From NCBI RefSeq assembly GCF_900169065.1, contig NZ_FXZB01000003.1:142167-206166 (forward strand): DNA of 64,000 bases, read 5' to 3'. Below are positions 18,117-26,553 of the stretch, one piece after another. The notes beneath the pieces were generated by a model. That model had not been told where the DNA came from. It saw nothing but the letters and a program-made list of their open reading frames with translations, and did not search any database. The first letter of the stretch is position 1. Every line of letters starts with the position of its first letter. The position numbers and the translations under genes are program-made. Origin of the DNA: Brevibacterium aurantiacum (GTDB lineage Bacteria > Actinomycetota > Actinomycetes > Actinomycetales > Brevibacteriaceae).

Positions 18117-19529
18117 GTGCCTGAATCTCAATCACCGCTGCCGCCCGAACCCGCAGACGCATCATCAGCTGCACCGACGCCTGATGTTGCGGGAGGCGGA
18201 GCCGGCCTCAAAGTCGGAATGAAGCCGCGCCACCTTGTCATGATGAGCCTCGGATCAGCGATCGGAGCTGGCCTCTTCGTCGGCTCCGGTGCCGGCGTCC
18301 AGGCCGCAGGACCCGCCGTTCTCATCTCCTATGTGGTTGCCGGGCTCATCGTCGTCTTCGTCATGCGAGCACTCGGGGAGCTCGTGGCTGCCGACCCGAA
18401 TCCCGGCGCCTTCTCCCACTACGCCGGCCGAGCGATGGGTCCTGCCGCCGCATTCGCCGTCGGCGCCCTGTGGTGGGTCCAGCTCTGCCTCGTCGTCGCC
18501 GCCGAGGCCACTGCCGCTGCACAGATCGCGGCCAGCTACGTGCCGTCGGTCCCACAATGGGTCATCGCTCTGGCCATCATGGTCATCTTCACCGCGATCA
18601 ACCTCACCACCTCGGGCAGCTTCGGTGAGTTCGAGTTCTGGTTCTCCCTCATCAAGGTCGCCTTCGTGACCCTGTTCCTCGTCCTCGGCGCCGCATTCCT
18701 GTTCGGCTGGACCCCGGCAAAACCGCCCGAGACCATCTTCGCCGATGGATTCATGCCCACAGGTCTCCCCGGTGTTGCGGCCGGTCTCCTCGTCGTCGCG
18801 TTCGCTTTCGGCGGGATCGAGATCGTGGCGGTCGCCGCCGCCGAGACCGCGAACCCGAGTCGCAGCGTGACACAGGCGATCAAGACCATTGTGTGGCGAA
18901 TCCTGTTCCTCTACATCGGCTCCGTGGCGATCATCGTGCTCGTGCTCGACTGGAAGGACGAACGGCTGGCCGAGTCACCCTTCGTCGCGGTCCTCGACAC
19001 CGCTGGTCTCCCCGTCATCGCCTCTCTCCTGGCCGCGGTCATCGTCATCGCACTGCTGTCATCGATGAACGCGAACATCTATGGTGCTTCCCGAATGGCG
19101 TTCTCCATGTCCGAGCGGAAGATGCTTCCGCCAGGACTGAGCCGCACGACCAGACGCGGCGTCCCGATGATCGCGGTGCTGGCCACCTCGGCGTTCGGAT
19201 TCGTGGCAGTGGCCCTGAACTACTTCTGGGCCGCCAAAGTGCTCGGTGTGCTGCTCAACATCGTCGGGTCCACGCTCATCGTCACCTGGGTCGTGACACT
19301 GATCTCCCAGATCATCATCCGCCGCCGTACCGAGGCCGCCGGCGAAGAACTGCCGCTGAAGATGTGGCTCTTCCCCTGGCTGTCCTATGCGACGCTGGCG
19401 GGCATCGCCATGATCATCATCCTCGGTCTGACCGTGGAGTCCGTGCGCATCCAGATCATCGGCACCCTGGTCTTCACCGCAGCGCTCTACGGCATCGGCT
19501 ACCTGGTCACGCGCAAGCGCAGAGCCTGA
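18117..19529 (+). CDS. APC-superfamily amino acid permease (AAT/GABA-permease type)
   Basis: 470-aa permease with about 12 membrane helices. SLGSAIGAGLFVGSGAG in helix 1 and the later GGIEIVAVAAAETANPS segment are typical of the AAT (AnsP/GabP/LysP-like) branch. A soluble 35-residue Pro/Ala-rich N-terminus precedes it. The start is GTG 18117 with GGAGG about 13 bp upstream. The substrate amino acid is not determinable. The 3' end overlaps the convergent reductase-like gene by 31 bp. Confidence 0.9.
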   Translation: MPESQSPLPPEPADASSAAPTPDVAGGGAGLKVGMKPRHLVMMSLGSAIGAGLFVGSGAGVQAAGPAVLISYVVAGLIVVFVMRALGELVAADPNPGAFSHYAGRAMGPAAAFAVGALWWVQLCLVVAAEATAAAQIAASYVPSVPQWVIALAIMVIFTAINLTTSGSFGEFEFWFSLIKVAFVTLFLVLGAAFLFGWTPAKPPETIFADGFMPTGLPGVAAGLLVVAFAFGGIEIVAVAAAETANPSRSVTQAIKTIVWRILFLYIGSVAIIVLVLDWKDERLAESPFVAVLDTAGLPVIASLLAAVIVIALLSSMNANIYGASRMAFSMSERKMLPPGLSRTTRRGVPMIAVLATSAFGFVAVALNYFWAAKVLGVLLNIVGSTLIVTWVVTLISQIIIRRRTEAAGEELPLKMWLFPWLSYATLAGIAMIIILGLTVESVRIQIIGTLVFTAALYGIGYLVTRKRRA

Positions 19530-20524
19530 GCCAGTTCGCCCAGAGCGGGAGCCAGTTCAGCCAGAGCGGGAGCTGCGTTTCGCTTGGGGTTTCGCTGCGA
19601 GTCCCGTCGTGCCGCACGTCGAGCCATCTGTCCGGCCCACCCGTTGAGCATGTCGAGGGTCTGCCCCTCATGGCGGGCGAAATGTCGGCCCGCATACTCG
19701 CCGACGTCGATGGGTACGAACAGCTCCAGTGCGTCGAGGACGAGCCCGGCTCCTCGTGCCGACATCGGTATCCGCACACCGGTGACGGCATGTACGGCCT
19801 CGGCGGATGCCTGAGTGGGCCTCCGCAGGTGCGTTCTCAGCGCGGTCCAACTGCCCTCGCGCACACTCAGTTCCGCGACGTAGGGAATGAATACTGCCGG
19901 TGGAGCGGAGAGCAGAGCGGCCGGAACAGCCACGATGAGGCCTCCACCGAGTTCACGCCGTAGGCGCCGCACGGCGTCCCGACAGCCGCTGGCCATGAAC
20001 ACGGGCATCGCGGGCGGCTGCCAGTAGCGGACGTTGCGGCCAGTTGTCCTCTCCGACAGGAGTGCTGGCGAGAAGACGAGGATCTCGGACTCCGGGAACA
20101 TCGATACTGCGATATCTCGGTCCCCGTCGACCTGGCTGGTGATCGCAATGATGCTCGGACGAGCCCCGGAGATAGAGGCTGCAACCGGCTCGTCGAGGTC
20201 CCCTGGCCGTGTGGTCAGCACGACAAGATCCCACGAGCTTGAACTCACGGTGGCCCAATCGACAACGGGCACCCGTCGCACAGTCTCTCGCCCAGTCGAG
20301 CCCACTCGTCGTGGGTATGCCGCGTCGCGCGGGCGCGCGGTGTCTCGCGTTGGTGCTGAACTTTGCGGGCGCACAGTGTCTTGCAGGCGCACAGTGTCTG
20401 GCGAGTTCAGAGCCTCAGAACCCGGGTTCGCCGAACGTGAGACCACAACCGTCTCGTGGCGTCTGCCGAACAGTGCTGCGGCTGCGGCGCCGATCGCCCC
20501 GGCACCCTGGAACACGACCTTCAT
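19499..20524 (-). CDS. Ketopantoate reductase-like (ApbA/PanE-type) oxidoreductase, divergent
   Basis: 341 aa beginning MKVVFQGAGAIGAAAAALFG, a Rossmann GxGxxG as in PanE/ApbA. The rest is divergent: VVLTTRPGDLDEPV resembles the second strand region and a helical C-terminal domain follows. Two low-complexity stretches stand out: DTVRxQ-like repeats (about residues 43-75) and an Ala/Leu/Glu tail (LAELAPALGELAQAL). The catalytic Lys/Asn/Glu set of true PanE could not be confirmed, so pantothenate synthesis is not claimed. It starts 7 bp after the ispF stop and may ride on that transcript. Confidence 0.68.
   Translation of the reverse strand: MKVVFQGAGAIGAAAAALFGRRHETVVVSRSANPGSEALNSPDTVRLQDTVRPQSSAPTRDTARPRDAAYPRRVGSTGRETVRRVPVVDWATVSSSSWDLVVLTTRPGDLDEPVAASISGARPSIIAITSQVDGDRDIAVSMFPESEILVFSPALLSERTTGRNVRYWQPPAMPVFMASGCRDAVRRLRRELGGGLIVAVPAALLSAPPAVFIPYVAELSVREGSWTALRTHLRRPTQASAEAVHAVTGVRIPMSARGAGLVLDALELFVPIDVGEYAGRHFARHEGQTLDMLNGWAGQMARRAARRDSQRNPKRNAAPALAELAPALGELAQALRLRVTR
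20334..20402 (-). repeat. 18-bp repeats in the PanE-like gene
   Basis: GCGCACAGTGTCT occurs twice, 18 bp apart (about 20369 and 20387), with a degenerate third copy near 20336. They encode DTVRLQ/DTVRPQ-type hexapeptides in a Rossmann-domain insertion. Confidence 0.65.
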
Positions 20525-20531
20525 GCCGTGC

Positions 20532-21086
20532 TCACCGCTGAGTCGGTGCCGATGCTGGTTCCGCGGCCGGTGCCGGCTCGGATGCCGCAGCCTCGCCGCT
20601 TGCAGCTGGGTAGACGAGAGCGTTCGCGATCGCCGCGACTCCTTCGCCCCTGCCGGTCAGTCCGAGCGCATCGGTCGTTGTTCCTGACACTGACACCTCG
20701 GCGCCGGCTGCCGCAGATAGTGCTCGTTGAGCGTCGTCGCGCCTGGTGCCGATCTTCGGGCGGTTGCCGATGACTTGGACTGAGATATTGCCGATCTCGA
20801 AGCCCGCCGCGCGGACCTGGCGTGCAGCCTCGGCGAGGAGGGTGGCCCCGGAAGCGCCGGCGAATTCGGGTCGATCGACACCGAAATGCAGTCCCAGATC
20901 ACCGATCCCCGCAGCGGAGAACAGAGCATCACAGCACGCATGAGCGGCGACATCGGAATCGGAGTGCCCCTCGAGCCCGCGTTCTCCGGGCCAATGCAGC
21001 CCCGCGACCCAGAGTTCACGCGCGGGATCCTCGGAGTAGGCGTGCACGTCCACACCGATACCGGTACGCGGAATCACCACTGTCAT
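20532..21086 (-). CDS. ispF: 2-C-methyl-D-erythritol 2,4-cyclodiphosphate synthase
   Basis: Fifth enzyme of the MEP isoprenoid pathway, converting CDP-ME-2-phosphate to MEcPP with loss of CMP. The metal site is GVDVHAY (Asp and His), followed by [11 protein letters not shown] with the third ligand. The CMP-binding [17 protein letters not shown] is intact. The core ends near residue 160; an Ala/Pro/Glu-rich tail of about 25 residues is extra. ATG 21086 overlaps the ispD stop by 4 bp. Confidence 0.96.
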   Translation of the reverse strand: MTVVIPRTGIGVDVHAYSEDPARELWVAGLHWPGERGLEGHSDSDVAAHACCDALFSAAGIGDLGLHFGVDRPEFAGASGATLLAEAARQVRAAGFEIGNISVQVIGNRPKIGTRRDDAQRALSAAAGAEVSVSGTTTDALGLTGRGEGVAAIANALVYPAASGEAAASEPAPAAEPASAPTQR

Positions 21087-22060
21087 CGTCGCTCTCCTTG
21101 TTCGCTCTCTGCCTTGTCCGATGCCTCGCTCGCCGCGCTCATCGTGTCGTCTCGACCTGCCACCTCGGCACTCCGCTTGGTTTCCTCAGCGTCTCGCATC
21201 GTCGCGATGTGCTCACCAAGTACAAGATCGAGCGGATATGTGATCTTCAAGGCCTCTTCGTCTCCGTCAACAGCAACGACATCGACGCCGAGGCGCTCGA
21301 CGAGTCCCGCGTCATCGGTCGCGGCGACAGCCCCGGGCCCCGAGGAGGCGAGATCCTCTTCGTATTTGTCATGTGCACGGCGCAGGGTGCTTGCAGTGAA
21401 ACCCTGCGGCGTTTGGACCCGGCGCAAGCGCGAACGATCAAGATCGCCGTGGAGGACCTCAACAGTCGGTAACTCCTGGTCGCTCTCGGCACTGGATTCG
21501 ACCACAAGTTGCCGACCGTTTGCCTCTGGCCGCGGTTCAGGCGCCGAGGGTCCGTCGTTCACGGCGGTACCGCGATCCGACTTCACCGCGGGTCGAGTCT
21601 CGGCGCGGCGAACGGTGTCGGTCATCGGCAGGACCGGGACGACCGCCTCGGCGCCGGCACGGACTGCTGCGACCACGCGTCGGAAGACCTCAGGCGGGGT
21701 CAACGCGCGGGCTGCATCGTGGACGAGAACGACGTCTGCGGCACCAGCGGATTTCAAGGCTAATTGCACAGATTCGATTCGATCATTTCCACCTGCTACA
21801 ACTGTGATTGAAATGTCGGAATGATCAGTTCCGGAATCCGTCAGCGTCGATTCTGCAATTGAATCGATTTCACTGCGAGCACGCATTAAAAACTCCTCGG
21901 GAGCAGCGACCACAATTGCGGAAGCAACTCCCGAGGAGATGATCGTCTCAAGACTGCGAGCCAGAAGGCTCTTCCCGTTCAGCCGAACGAGGGCCTTCGG
22001 GTCTGCACTGCCCAAGCGCGATCCCGACCCTGCGGCCGGAACGATGACGCAGGTACTCAG
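21083..22060 (-). CDS. ispD: 2-C-methyl-D-erythritol 4-phosphate cytidylyltransferase, probable CTG start
   Basis: Third MEP-pathway enzyme, joining CTP and MEP. The obligatory CTP-binding motif [10 protein letters not shown] lies upstream of the first ordinary start codon (TTG 22015), so that start would remove the active site. The only start-like codon in frame before the motif is CTG 22060, which overlaps the carD stop as CTGA; upstream the frame shows no ATG, GTG or TTG nearby. From CTG the protein is 325 aa. [13 protein letters not shown] and QTPQGF are intact. An insertion of about 50 acidic/polar residues sits between MTDTVR and the [13 protein letters not shown] segment (about 152-202), and a charged C-terminal tail is also extra. 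Overlaps ispF by 4 bp. Confidence 0.9.
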   Translation of the reverse strand: MSTCVIVPAAGSGSRLGSADPKALVRLNGKSLLARSLETIISSGVASAIVVAAPEEFLMRARSEIDSIAESTLTDSGTDHSDISITVVAGGNDRIESVQLALKSAGAADVVLVHDAARALTPPEVFRRVVAAVRAGAEAVVPVLPMTDTVRRAETRPAVKSDRGTAVNDGPSAPEPRPEANGRQLVVESSAESDQELPTVEVLHGDLDRSRLRRVQTPQGFTASTLRRAHDKYEEDLASSGPGAVAATDDAGLVERLGVDVVAVDGDEEALKITYPLDLVLGEHIATMRDAEETKRSAEVAGRDDTMSAASEASDKAESEQGERR

Positions 22061-22539
22061 GACGCGAGCACTTCGTCCAGAATGGCCTCGGCCTCGGATT
22101 CCTCTTTCTTCTCGGCCAATGCGAGTTCGGAAACGAGGATCTGCCGAGCCTTGGACAACATGCGCTTCTCACCAGTCGACAGGCCGCGGTCCTGCTCGCG
22201 ACGCCACAGGTCACGAACGACTTCGGCAACCTTGATCACGTCACCGGACTGCAGCTTCTCAAGATTCGCCTTGTAGCGACGAGACCAGTTGGTGGGCTCC
22301 TCAACGAATTCGGCGCGGAGGACGTTGAAGACCTTCTCGACACCTTCTTCACCGACGACATCTCGCACGCCGACGAGATCGCAGTTTTCCGCGGGAACCT
22401 CGATGACTAGATCACCATGGGCGACCTGGAGCTTGAGGTACAGTTTCTCCTCACCTTTGATGGTTCGTTTTTTGATATCTTGGATTGTCGCTGCACCGTG
22501 ATGTGGATAGACAACTGTGTCGCCGACCTCGAAACTCAT
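22057..22539 (-). CDS. carD: CarD/CdnL family RNA polymerase-binding regulator
   Basis: 160-aa global transcription factor that binds the RNA polymerase beta subunit and stabilises open complexes. The N-terminal Tudor-like RNAP-interaction domain starts [19 protein letters not shown]; the C-terminal helical DNA-binding domain contains [14 protein letters not shown] and the conserved Trp region VVRDLWRRE. Usual length. It heads carD-ispD-ispF and is divergent from the LpqE-like lipoprotein, as in mycobacteria. Confidence 0.96.
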   Translation of the reverse strand: MSFEVGDTVVYPHHGAATIQDIKKRTIKGEEKLYLKLQVAHGDLVIEVPAENCDLVGVRDVVGEEGVEKVFNVLRAEFVEEPTNWSRRYKANLEKLQSGDVIKVAEVVRDLWRREQDRGLSTGEKRMLSKARQILVSELALAEKKEESEAEAILDEVLAS

Positions 22540-22868
22540 ATTCTCTTCAAACCCCTTTCGCGGACCTCCAGTTTACCATGAGGCGCGCCACAGAAATCGT
22601 TCAGGGTAGGGAATCTTCATGCTAGGCTCCGCTGCGCGTCGTCACGTCCAGCACCCCATCACGGGCAATGCTGAGAACTCAGGGCTGAAACTATTTCACC
22701 TGGGCTGGGCACTGTCATCCTCCAGGTCCGCACTCCCCCACTCGATCTCACCCGCTCGATCTCCGTTGTCTCCCGCTCGATCTCGCTCGGAGGCATTCCG
22801 GGTTCTACGGCCGGTCAAAAACCGGGTAGTATACAGATTGATCTTGTATTGCCACTTCAAGGAGCAAA
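22540..22868. promoter_or_regulatory. Divergent promoter region carD / lpqE
   Basis: 329 bp without a gene. Toward carD a -10-like TAAACT lies on the minus strand at 22570-22575. Toward lpqE a TAGTAT box lies near 22826-22831 and an AAGGAG SD at 22858-22863. The middle (about 22720-22800) contains repeated CTCGATCTC/CCGCTCGATCTC phrases of unknown meaning. Confidence 0.5.
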
Positions 22869-23453
22869 ATGAAACGGCACAACCGCGCGGCACTCGCAGT
22901 TGCCGCACTCGCTCTCATCATTCCCGTCAGCGGATGTGCAAGCATGCTGTCACCTCACCAGACTGCCGAGTATCACTACAACGCCGGTGACGGTGCGTGG
23001 GGTTCGGTCGGAGACGTCGAGGTGCGCGGAATGATGCTCATCATGGACGAGTCCGGCGAGGGCCCGGCCCAGCTGTTCTACACGCTCATCAACAAGGGCG
23101 ATTCGACTGCTTCGGTGTCCCTGGAAGTCGGCGAGAAGACGCAGAAGGAGTCGGTCAAGGCCGGCGAGACCTACGTTCAGGACCCAGAGAGCTCGGCGGC
23201 GACGTCAACGAAGCCGGTCATTGTGGACGGCCTCAAGGCCAAGCCCGGCGATCTGGCCGATGTCACCGTCAAGGTCGGCGACGATGAGAAGACGATCCGG
23301 ACCCAGGTCCTGTCGAACTCCTTGCCGCAGTACGAAGAGTACGTTCCCAGCGAAAAGCCCTCGGAATCACCCAGCGAGGATGCGTCCCAGCCCAGTGGCG
23401 ATGCATCTCAGTCCGGTGAACAGGGCGAGTCTGCAGTTGGAGTCAACGGCTGA
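22869..23453 (+). CDS. LpqE-like lipoprotein
   Basis: 194-aa exported lipoprotein: basic start, hydrophobic core and lipobox VSGC with Cys23 as the lipidation site. The middle domain (about 40-150) has the beta-rich, PCuAC/DUF461-like look of LpqE. The C-terminal 40 residues are Ser/Pro/Glu-rich and probably disordered. Position next to and divergent from carD matches lpqE of Mycobacterium tuberculosis. Function of LpqE is not established; a metal or envelope role is possible. Confidence 0.78.
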   Translation: MKRHNRAALAVAALALIIPVSGCASMLSPHQTAEYHYNAGDGAWGSVGDVEVRGMMLIMDESGEGPAQLFYTLINKGDSTASVSLEVGEKTQKESVKAGETYVQDPESSAATSTKPVIVDGLKAKPGDLADVTVKVGDDEKTIRTQVLSNSLPQYEEYVPSEKPSESPSEDASQPSGDASQSGEQGESAVGVNG

Positions 23454-23482
23454 GCACAGCCGCACGAGAGCTGAGTACAAGA

Positions 23483-23515
23483 AAAGGAGCCGCCCATGTG
23501 GGCGGCTCCTTTCTT
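23483..23515. terminator. Bidirectional terminator between lpqE-like gene and regX3
   Basis: A perfect 13-bp stem (23483-23495 with 23500-23512), tetraloop ATGT, with A-rich and T-rich flanks on both sides: a textbook terminator for two convergent genes. Confidence 0.9.
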
Positions 23516-23541
23516 GTCTGTCGGGTGGAGTCTGCGGGTGA

Positions 23542-24225
23542 TCAGGCTTCGAACTTGTAGCCGAGCCCACGCACCGTGGTGAGCAGGCGCGGTTCCGAAG
23601 GGTTCTGCTCGACCTTGGCGCGCAGGCGCTTGACGTGAACATCGAGGGTCTTCGTGTCCCCCACGTAGTCCTCTCCCCAGATCCGATCGATGAGCTGACC
23701 ACGCGTCATCACTCGACCCGAGTTGCGGATGAGGATCTCGAGGAGTTCGAACTCCTTGAGCGGCATCGAGAGCTCTTCGCCGCGAACGCTCACGACGTGG
23801 CGTTCGACGTCGATGCGGACTCCCCCGGCCTCGAGCACCGACTCGTCGTCGAAGCCCTCCGACTCGACATTGCGTCGCAGCACCGCACGGACCCTGGCCA
23901 GCAGTTCACGTGAGGAGTACGGCTTGGTCACGTAGTCGTCGGCGCCGAGCTCGAGTCCCACCACCTTGTCGATCTCCGAGTCTTTGGCGGTGAGCATGAT
24001 GATCGGCACACTGGACTTCACGCGCAGTTCTCGGCACACCTCGGTGCCGGAGACTCCCGGCAGCATGAGGTCGAGCAGGACGAGGTCGGCACCGTTGCGG
24101 TCGAACTCTGCAAGAGCCTTCAAACCGTCATCGGCAACAGTCACCTCATAACCTTCTTTACCGAGCAGGTACGAGAGTGGGTCCGAGAACGAATCTTCGT
24201 CCTCGACAAGCAGAATTCGAGTCAC
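23542..24225 (-). CDS. regX3: OmpR/PhoB-family response regulator RegX3
   Basis: 227 aa. The receiver domain has acidic pocket EDED (8-11), phospho-acceptor Asp52 in LLDLMLPG, Thr in LTAKD and Lys in TKPYSSREL. A winged-helix effector domain follows, ending TTVRGLGYKFEA. With SenX3 it controls phosphate-starvation genes in actinobacteria; phoU lies divergent from the pair. The ATG overlaps the senX3 stop, so kinase and regulator are translationally coupled. Confidence 0.94.
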   Translation of the reverse strand: MTRILLVEDEDSFSDPLSYLLGKEGYEVTVADDGLKALAEFDRNGADLVLLDLMLPGVSGTEVCRELRVKSSVPIIMLTAKDSEIDKVVGLELGADDYVTKPYSSRELLARVRAVLRRNVESEGFDDESVLEAGGVRIDVERHVVSVRGEELSMPLKEFELLEILIRNSGRVMTRGQLIDRIWGEDYVGDTKTLDVHVKRLRAKVEQNPSEPRLLTTVRGLGYKFEA

Positions 24226-25682
24226 GTCTTGAGCTTCCTTTGTTCGCTTCCGGTTTTCAGAACCTGGGTTGTCTCATTCTCCACTGTGCTGACACCCTTG
24301 TCACCGTCAACGTCATTGTCACCGTCTTTTTCAGCGTCTTCGTCAACGTCTCTGTTGCCGTGAGCGTCGTGTTCGGTGACGTCATCGGCTCCAGCAGCGC
24401 TGCCAGCTCCGGCTTCCGCCTGTGCCGAGTGTTCGAGGAGGACCCCATCCGGCGCCGAGGAGGATGCTTCGTCGTCGGTGACCGTCCCTGCCAGCGGCAG
24501 CACGATCGTAAACGTCGAGCCCTTGCCGAGTCGGCTCCAGACCTTCACCTCGCCGCCGTGAGTGGCGATGATGTGCTTGACGATGCTCAGCCCCAAACCG
24601 GTGCCGCCGGTGATGCGCGAACGTGCCGGATCGACGCGGTAGAACCGTTCGAAGACTCGCTCCGTGTCCTGGGTGGAGAGCCCGATGCCCTGGTCGGTCA
24701 CGGAGATCTCAACGCGTTCGTCGACGAGTTCGACCCCGACTCCGATGCGGGTCCCGTCGGGTGAGTAGTTGATGGCATTGTCGATGAGGTTGCGCACCGC
24801 ATTGACGAGAAGTTCGTAGTTGCCTTCGATGAGCATCCGGCCAGGAGGCGAGACCTCGATGTGGATGTTCTTGCCTTCGGCGCGCGTGCGGGCACGGTCA
24901 GCGGCATCATCGACCACCTCGGCGGCGGAGATCTTCTCCGTCGCAGACGGGGCCGTGTGGTCCTGCACCCGGGAGAGGTCGATGATCTCCTGCACCAGCT
25001 GGGTCAGGCGCTTCGACTCGCGCTGCATGCGTCCGCCGAAGCGTTCGACAGCCTGCGGGTCATCGGAGAAGTCGGTGACCGCCTCGGCCAGGAGCGCCAT
25101 AGCACCGATGGGGGTCTTGAGCTCGTGGGAGACGTTGGCGACGAAGTCACGGCGAACGGCATCGACGCGCTTGGACTCGGTCTGGTCGTCGCAGAGGACG
25201 AGTACGAAGTTCGTGCCCAAGGGGGCCACTCGAGCGTGGAGGAAGCGCAGGACCGAGTCCGTCTGCTCACGTTTCTGTTCGAGTTCGATCTCTTCGATGA
25301 GGCCACGGGAGCGCACACGTTCAACCATCCGCAGCATCTCAGGGGAGGCGAGGGAATGCCCTCTGACCAGACCGAAAGTATAGGCGGCCGGGGAGGCTTT
25401 GACGACGTCGTCTCCGGCGTCGAGGACGATCGCGGCCGAGGGAAGCACGGCCAGAACCTCGGCGATGCCCTCCGGCAGGTCATCCTCTGAATGCAGATCG
25501 GCAGCATCACGGGAGCGTTCGCTGAAACGAAACGCCAGAATTCCCGCTATGCCAAGTCCCAGACCGACGATGCCGGTCAGGACCGCTACGATCAAGAGGT
25601 CCACGTCATCAAGCTTATGCGCAGTCTGCTTCACGGGTGCACCGAATCGGCCCCAGAGCGCCGCTTTTGCCGTGGAATTCAC
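24222..25682 (-). CDS. senX3: Sensor histidine kinase SenX3
   Basis: 486-aa phosphate-responsive kinase. One clear membrane segment (about 27-52) is followed by a PAS-like region (75-165), the dimerisation H-box FVANVSHELKTP (His186), the N-box LIDNAINYSP, a G1-like DQGIGL and GGTGLGLSIV. An acidic C-terminal extension of about 85 residues (Asp/Glu/Gly rich) beyond the ATPase domain is not usual in SenX3. The ATG at 25682 is the longest sensible start. Divergent from phoU. Confidence 0.92.
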   Translation of the reverse strand: MNSTAKAALWGRFGAPVKQTAHKLDDVDLLIVAVLTGIVGLGLGIAGILAFRFSERSRDAADLHSEDDLPEGIAEVLAVLPSAAIVLDAGDDVVKASPAAYTFGLVRGHSLASPEMLRMVERVRSRGLIEEIELEQKREQTDSVLRFLHARVAPLGTNFVLVLCDDQTESKRVDAVRRDFVANVSHELKTPIGAMALLAEAVTDFSDDPQAVERFGGRMQRESKRLTQLVQEIIDLSRVQDHTAPSATEKISAAEVVDDAADRARTRAEGKNIHIEVSPPGRMLIEGNYELLVNAVRNLIDNAINYSPDGTRIGVGVELVDERVEISVTDQGIGLSTQDTERVFERFYRVDPARSRITGGTGLGLSIVKHIIATHGGEVKVWSRLGKGSTFTIVLPLAGTVTDDEASSSAPDGVLLEHSAQAEAGAGSAAGADDVTEHDAHGNRDVDEDAEKDGDNDVDGDKGVSTVENETTQVLKTGSEQRKLKT

Positions 25683-25706
25683 CTACACGCCAGACAACGT
25701 TCACCC
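25677..25706. promoter_or_regulatory. Candidate PHO box in senX3-phoU intergenic region
   Basis: ATTCACCT (25677-25684) and GTTCACCC (25699-25706) are direct repeats spaced 22 bp, that is two 11-bp turns, matching the GTTCACC half-site spacing of actinobacterial PHO boxes. The intermediate unit is poor and the first unit overlaps the assigned senX3 start. Confidence 0.35.
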
Positions 25707-25820
25707 AATCGTGTCAAGCTGGCACAGTGTGCCTGTCCTGACCGGACAGCTGTCCGCCCCGGGACACCATGAGGCACGTCAGCCTCACCAGAGATCCACG
25801 AGATTAAGGAACCGTTGTCA

Positions 25821-26483
25821 ATGCGCGAAGTCTTCAGAAATGAGCTGGACGACCTGGCCACGCAGCTGGTCGACATGTCCATCAAGGTACACGAGGCGAT
25901 GCGCCTGGCGAACCAGGCCCTGCGCAGCAACGACCTGGAGCTGGCCGAAAAGGTCATCGAAGCCGACGCCGTCATCGACCACATGCAGTACGCCCTCGAC
26001 CAGCAGGCCGCTGAGATGCTGGCCCTGCAGGCACCCGTCGCCGCTGACCTGCGCGCGGTCATCGGCTCCCTGCGGATGTCCGCCTCCCTCGAGCGCATGG
26101 GCGACCTGGCTCGCCACATCGCCCAGCAGGTGCGCATCCGCTACCCCGAGTCCGCGATCCCCGATCACTTCTCCGACACGTTCACCCGGATGGGCGAATC
26201 AGGAGAGAAGATCGCCGAGGCGACCGAGAACCTGCTGTCGAACCCCGGCCTGACAGCCGTGCCCACGATCAACGCGATCGACGAAGAGCTCGACGAACTG
26301 CACCTGAGCATCTTCGCCAAGCTCGCCGAGGCACCTGCCGGTTCGCTGGCGCCTCGTCACATCGCCGACGTGACCCTGCTCTCGCGCTACTACGAGCGCT
26401 TCGGTGACCACGCGGTGTCCGTGTCCCAGAAGGTCGAATACCTGCTCACCGGCAACTGGGAACCGTACCTGTCGAAGAAGTGA
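25821..26483 (+). CDS. phoU: Phosphate transport system regulator PhoU
   Basis: 220 aa with the two PhoU helical repeats; family motifs are EKVIEADAVIDHMQYALDQQ in the first half and the matching INAIDEELDELHLSIF in the second, with LLSRYYERFGDHAVSVS at the end. It dampens the Pho response together with the phosphate importer and sensor kinase. ATG 25821 is chosen; TTG 25815 is possible and lies closer to the AAGGA at 25805-25809. No pst genes are in the window. Confidence 0.93.
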   Translation: MREVFRNELDDLATQLVDMSIKVHEAMRLANQALRSNDLELAEKVIEADAVIDHMQYALDQQAAEMLALQAPVAADLRAVIGSLRMSASLERMGDLARHIAQQVRIRYPESAIPDHFSDTFTRMGESGEKIAEATENLLSNPGLTAVPTINAIDEELDELHLSIFAKLAEAPAGSLAPRHIADVTLLSRYYERFGDHAVSVSQKVEYLLTGNWEPYLSKK

Positions 26484-26490
26484 CATACGC

Positions 26491-26549
26491 CTGAAACAGG
26501 TGTGAGACATCTGAACCTGATGTGAGACTCTGCATCAGGTGTGAGACCT
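26491..26549. repeat. Three imperfect 20-bp direct repeats after phoU
   Basis: TGTGAGAC occurs at 26501-26508, 26521-26528 and 26540-26547 inside units of 19-20 bp sharing CTGAA/CAGG phrases. The array fills the short gap between phoU and the end of the convergent EamA gene. Confidence 0.75.
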
Positions 26550-26553
26550 CGAA

